In this document: positions 34,458 through 34,822 of the stretch, in pieces | Numbering within the stretch: position 1 is the stretch's first letter | Layout of the letters: every line of letters starts with the position of its first letter | Assembly: GCA_035712365.1 (NCBI GenBank) | Contig: DASTAW010000061.1 | Location: 1-34,822 of the forward strand | Origin: Terriglobia bacterium | Lineage (GTDB): Bacteria; Acidobacteriota; Terriglobia; UBA7540 | Length of the DNA stretch: 34,822 nt | Reading direction: 5' to 3' | Made by a program: the position numbers and the translations under genes | The notes under the pieces: model-generated | Databases searched by the model: none | What the model saw: the letters and a program-made list of their open reading frames with translations, nothing else | What the model was told of the DNA's origin: nothing

Positions 34458-34822
34458 TTATCTCTGAACGTGGACCACGTTCGAATAGGCCGATTCGCCC
34501 GCGCCGTTCACCGCGCGCACGCGGTAGGAAACAACTGAATCCGCAGGCGCCGAAGCGTCATCATATTGCGAAGCCGTGGAAGATAGTTTGGCAATGCTCG
34601 CCCACGCTCCGTCACCGGTGCGCCGCTCGACGACGACTCCGGAGGGGTTCCCGCCATGGACTTCCCACACCAGGTTCACGGCGCTGCCTGAAACTTTGGC
34701 TTCGAGCGAGCTGGGCGCTTCCGGCAAAATGGTCCAGTCGAAGTAACTCGCATCCGTAATAGCCATCACGCTGTCGCGCACCGGCACCGACTCCAGGGTG
34801 TCCGTCGTTCCCGTTTTCCAGC
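34458..34822 (-). CDS. C-terminus of a fibronectin-III-like domain protein (partial)
   Basis: Partial gene running off the right edge; the reading frame is open to the last base (WKTGTTDTLESVPVRDSV...). The last roughly 90 residues form a fibronectin type III-like domain: PEAPSSLEAKVSGSAVNLVW, then VVVERRTGDGAWASIAKL, DDASAPADSVVSYRVRAVN and the ending AYSNVVHVQR. Upstream residues DASYFDWTILPEAP link to an unseen, probably larger catalytic or binding part. Such a C-terminal module is common on exported enzymes and surface proteins. The identity of the main domain cannot be told from here. It precedes the DegT aminotransferase by ten bases. Confidence 0.8.
   Translation of the reverse strand, partial: WKTGTTDTLESVPVRDSVMAITDASYFDWTILPEAPSSLEAKVSGSAVNLVWEVHGGNPSGVVVERRTGDGAWASIAKLSSTASQYDDASAPADSVVSYRVRAVNGAGESAYSNVVHVQR

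Noticed and set aside
1-34822. CRISPR arrays, tRNA or rRNA genes, and phage genes
   Set aside because: No regularly spaced repeats of CRISPR length, no cloverleaf or rRNA-like stretches and no structural or integrase genes were seen.

Overview
The window looks like a piece of a soil-type acidobacterial chromosome (Acidobacteriota, possibly Solibacter/Terriglobia-like). This is an inference from gene content: a PSD1-type multiheme c-type cytochrome paired with a Tat-exported DUF1501 protein, a Tat-exported ferritin-like protein, a large GAF/PAS sigma-54 activator, several ECF sigma systems and frequent TTG starts behind strong Shine-Dalgarno (SD) sequences. There is no rRNA, tRNA or CRISPR array, and nothing marks a plasmid or phage.

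Layout. 0.4-1.5 kb: Tat-exported ferritin-like protein (minus). 1.5-2.6 kb: about 1 kb without a credible gene, holding degenerate dispersed repeats and the likely promoter of the next gene. 2.6-4.6 kb: exported GH20 beta-N-acetylhexosaminidase (plus). 4.6-5.9 kb: ISL3-family transposase split by one extra G in a G6 run. 6.0-7.6 kb: membrane glycosyltransferase of the ArnT/PMT class. 7.6-7.9 kb: hairpin-rich convergent spacer. 7.9-13.0 kb: PSD1 cytochrome plus DUF1501 pair (minus) behind a good sigma-70-like promoter. 13.2-13.6 kb: small membrane-anchored protein (plus). 13.6-22.8 kb: four-gene tripartite RND efflux operon of MdtABC/MuxABC type, with adaptor, two different permeases and an outer-membrane factor, its junctions touching or a few bases apart. 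22.8-23.4 kb: non-coding. 23.4-25.3 kb: ECF sigma factor, zinc-binding anti-sigma factor (ATGA overlap) and a VOC protein (minus), divergent from 25.5-26.9 kb: Tat-exported metallophosphoesterase and a type-1 copper protein. 27.1-30.2 kb: GAF-PAS-GAF-GAF-AAA-HTH sigma-54 activator with a four-cysteine cluster. 30.3-32.2 kb: STAS protein, second ECF sigma factor and a soluble histidine kinase as a compact operon. 32.3-33.1 kb: PEP mutase/isocitrate lyase superfamily protein. 33.1-34.8 kb: DegT-type aminotransferase and the C-terminus of a fibronectin-III-like protein running off the right edge (minus).

How the genes work together. The most system-like block is 23.4-32.2 kb, which packs two ECF sigma factors, an anti-sigma factor, a sigma-54 activator, a STAS protein and a histidine kinase into 9 kb. 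The first half is a divergent sigma/anti-sigma versus exported phosphoesterase/cupredoxin arrangement, which suggests an envelope stress or copper/redox response. The second half pairs a cysteine-cluster GAF sensor with a STAS-ECF-kinase operon whose STAS protein has Asp-Gly-Glu-Gly where a phosphorylatable Ser would sit. The efflux operon, the PSD1/DUF1501 pair and GH20 are accessory metabolism and defence functions typical of soil oligotrophs.
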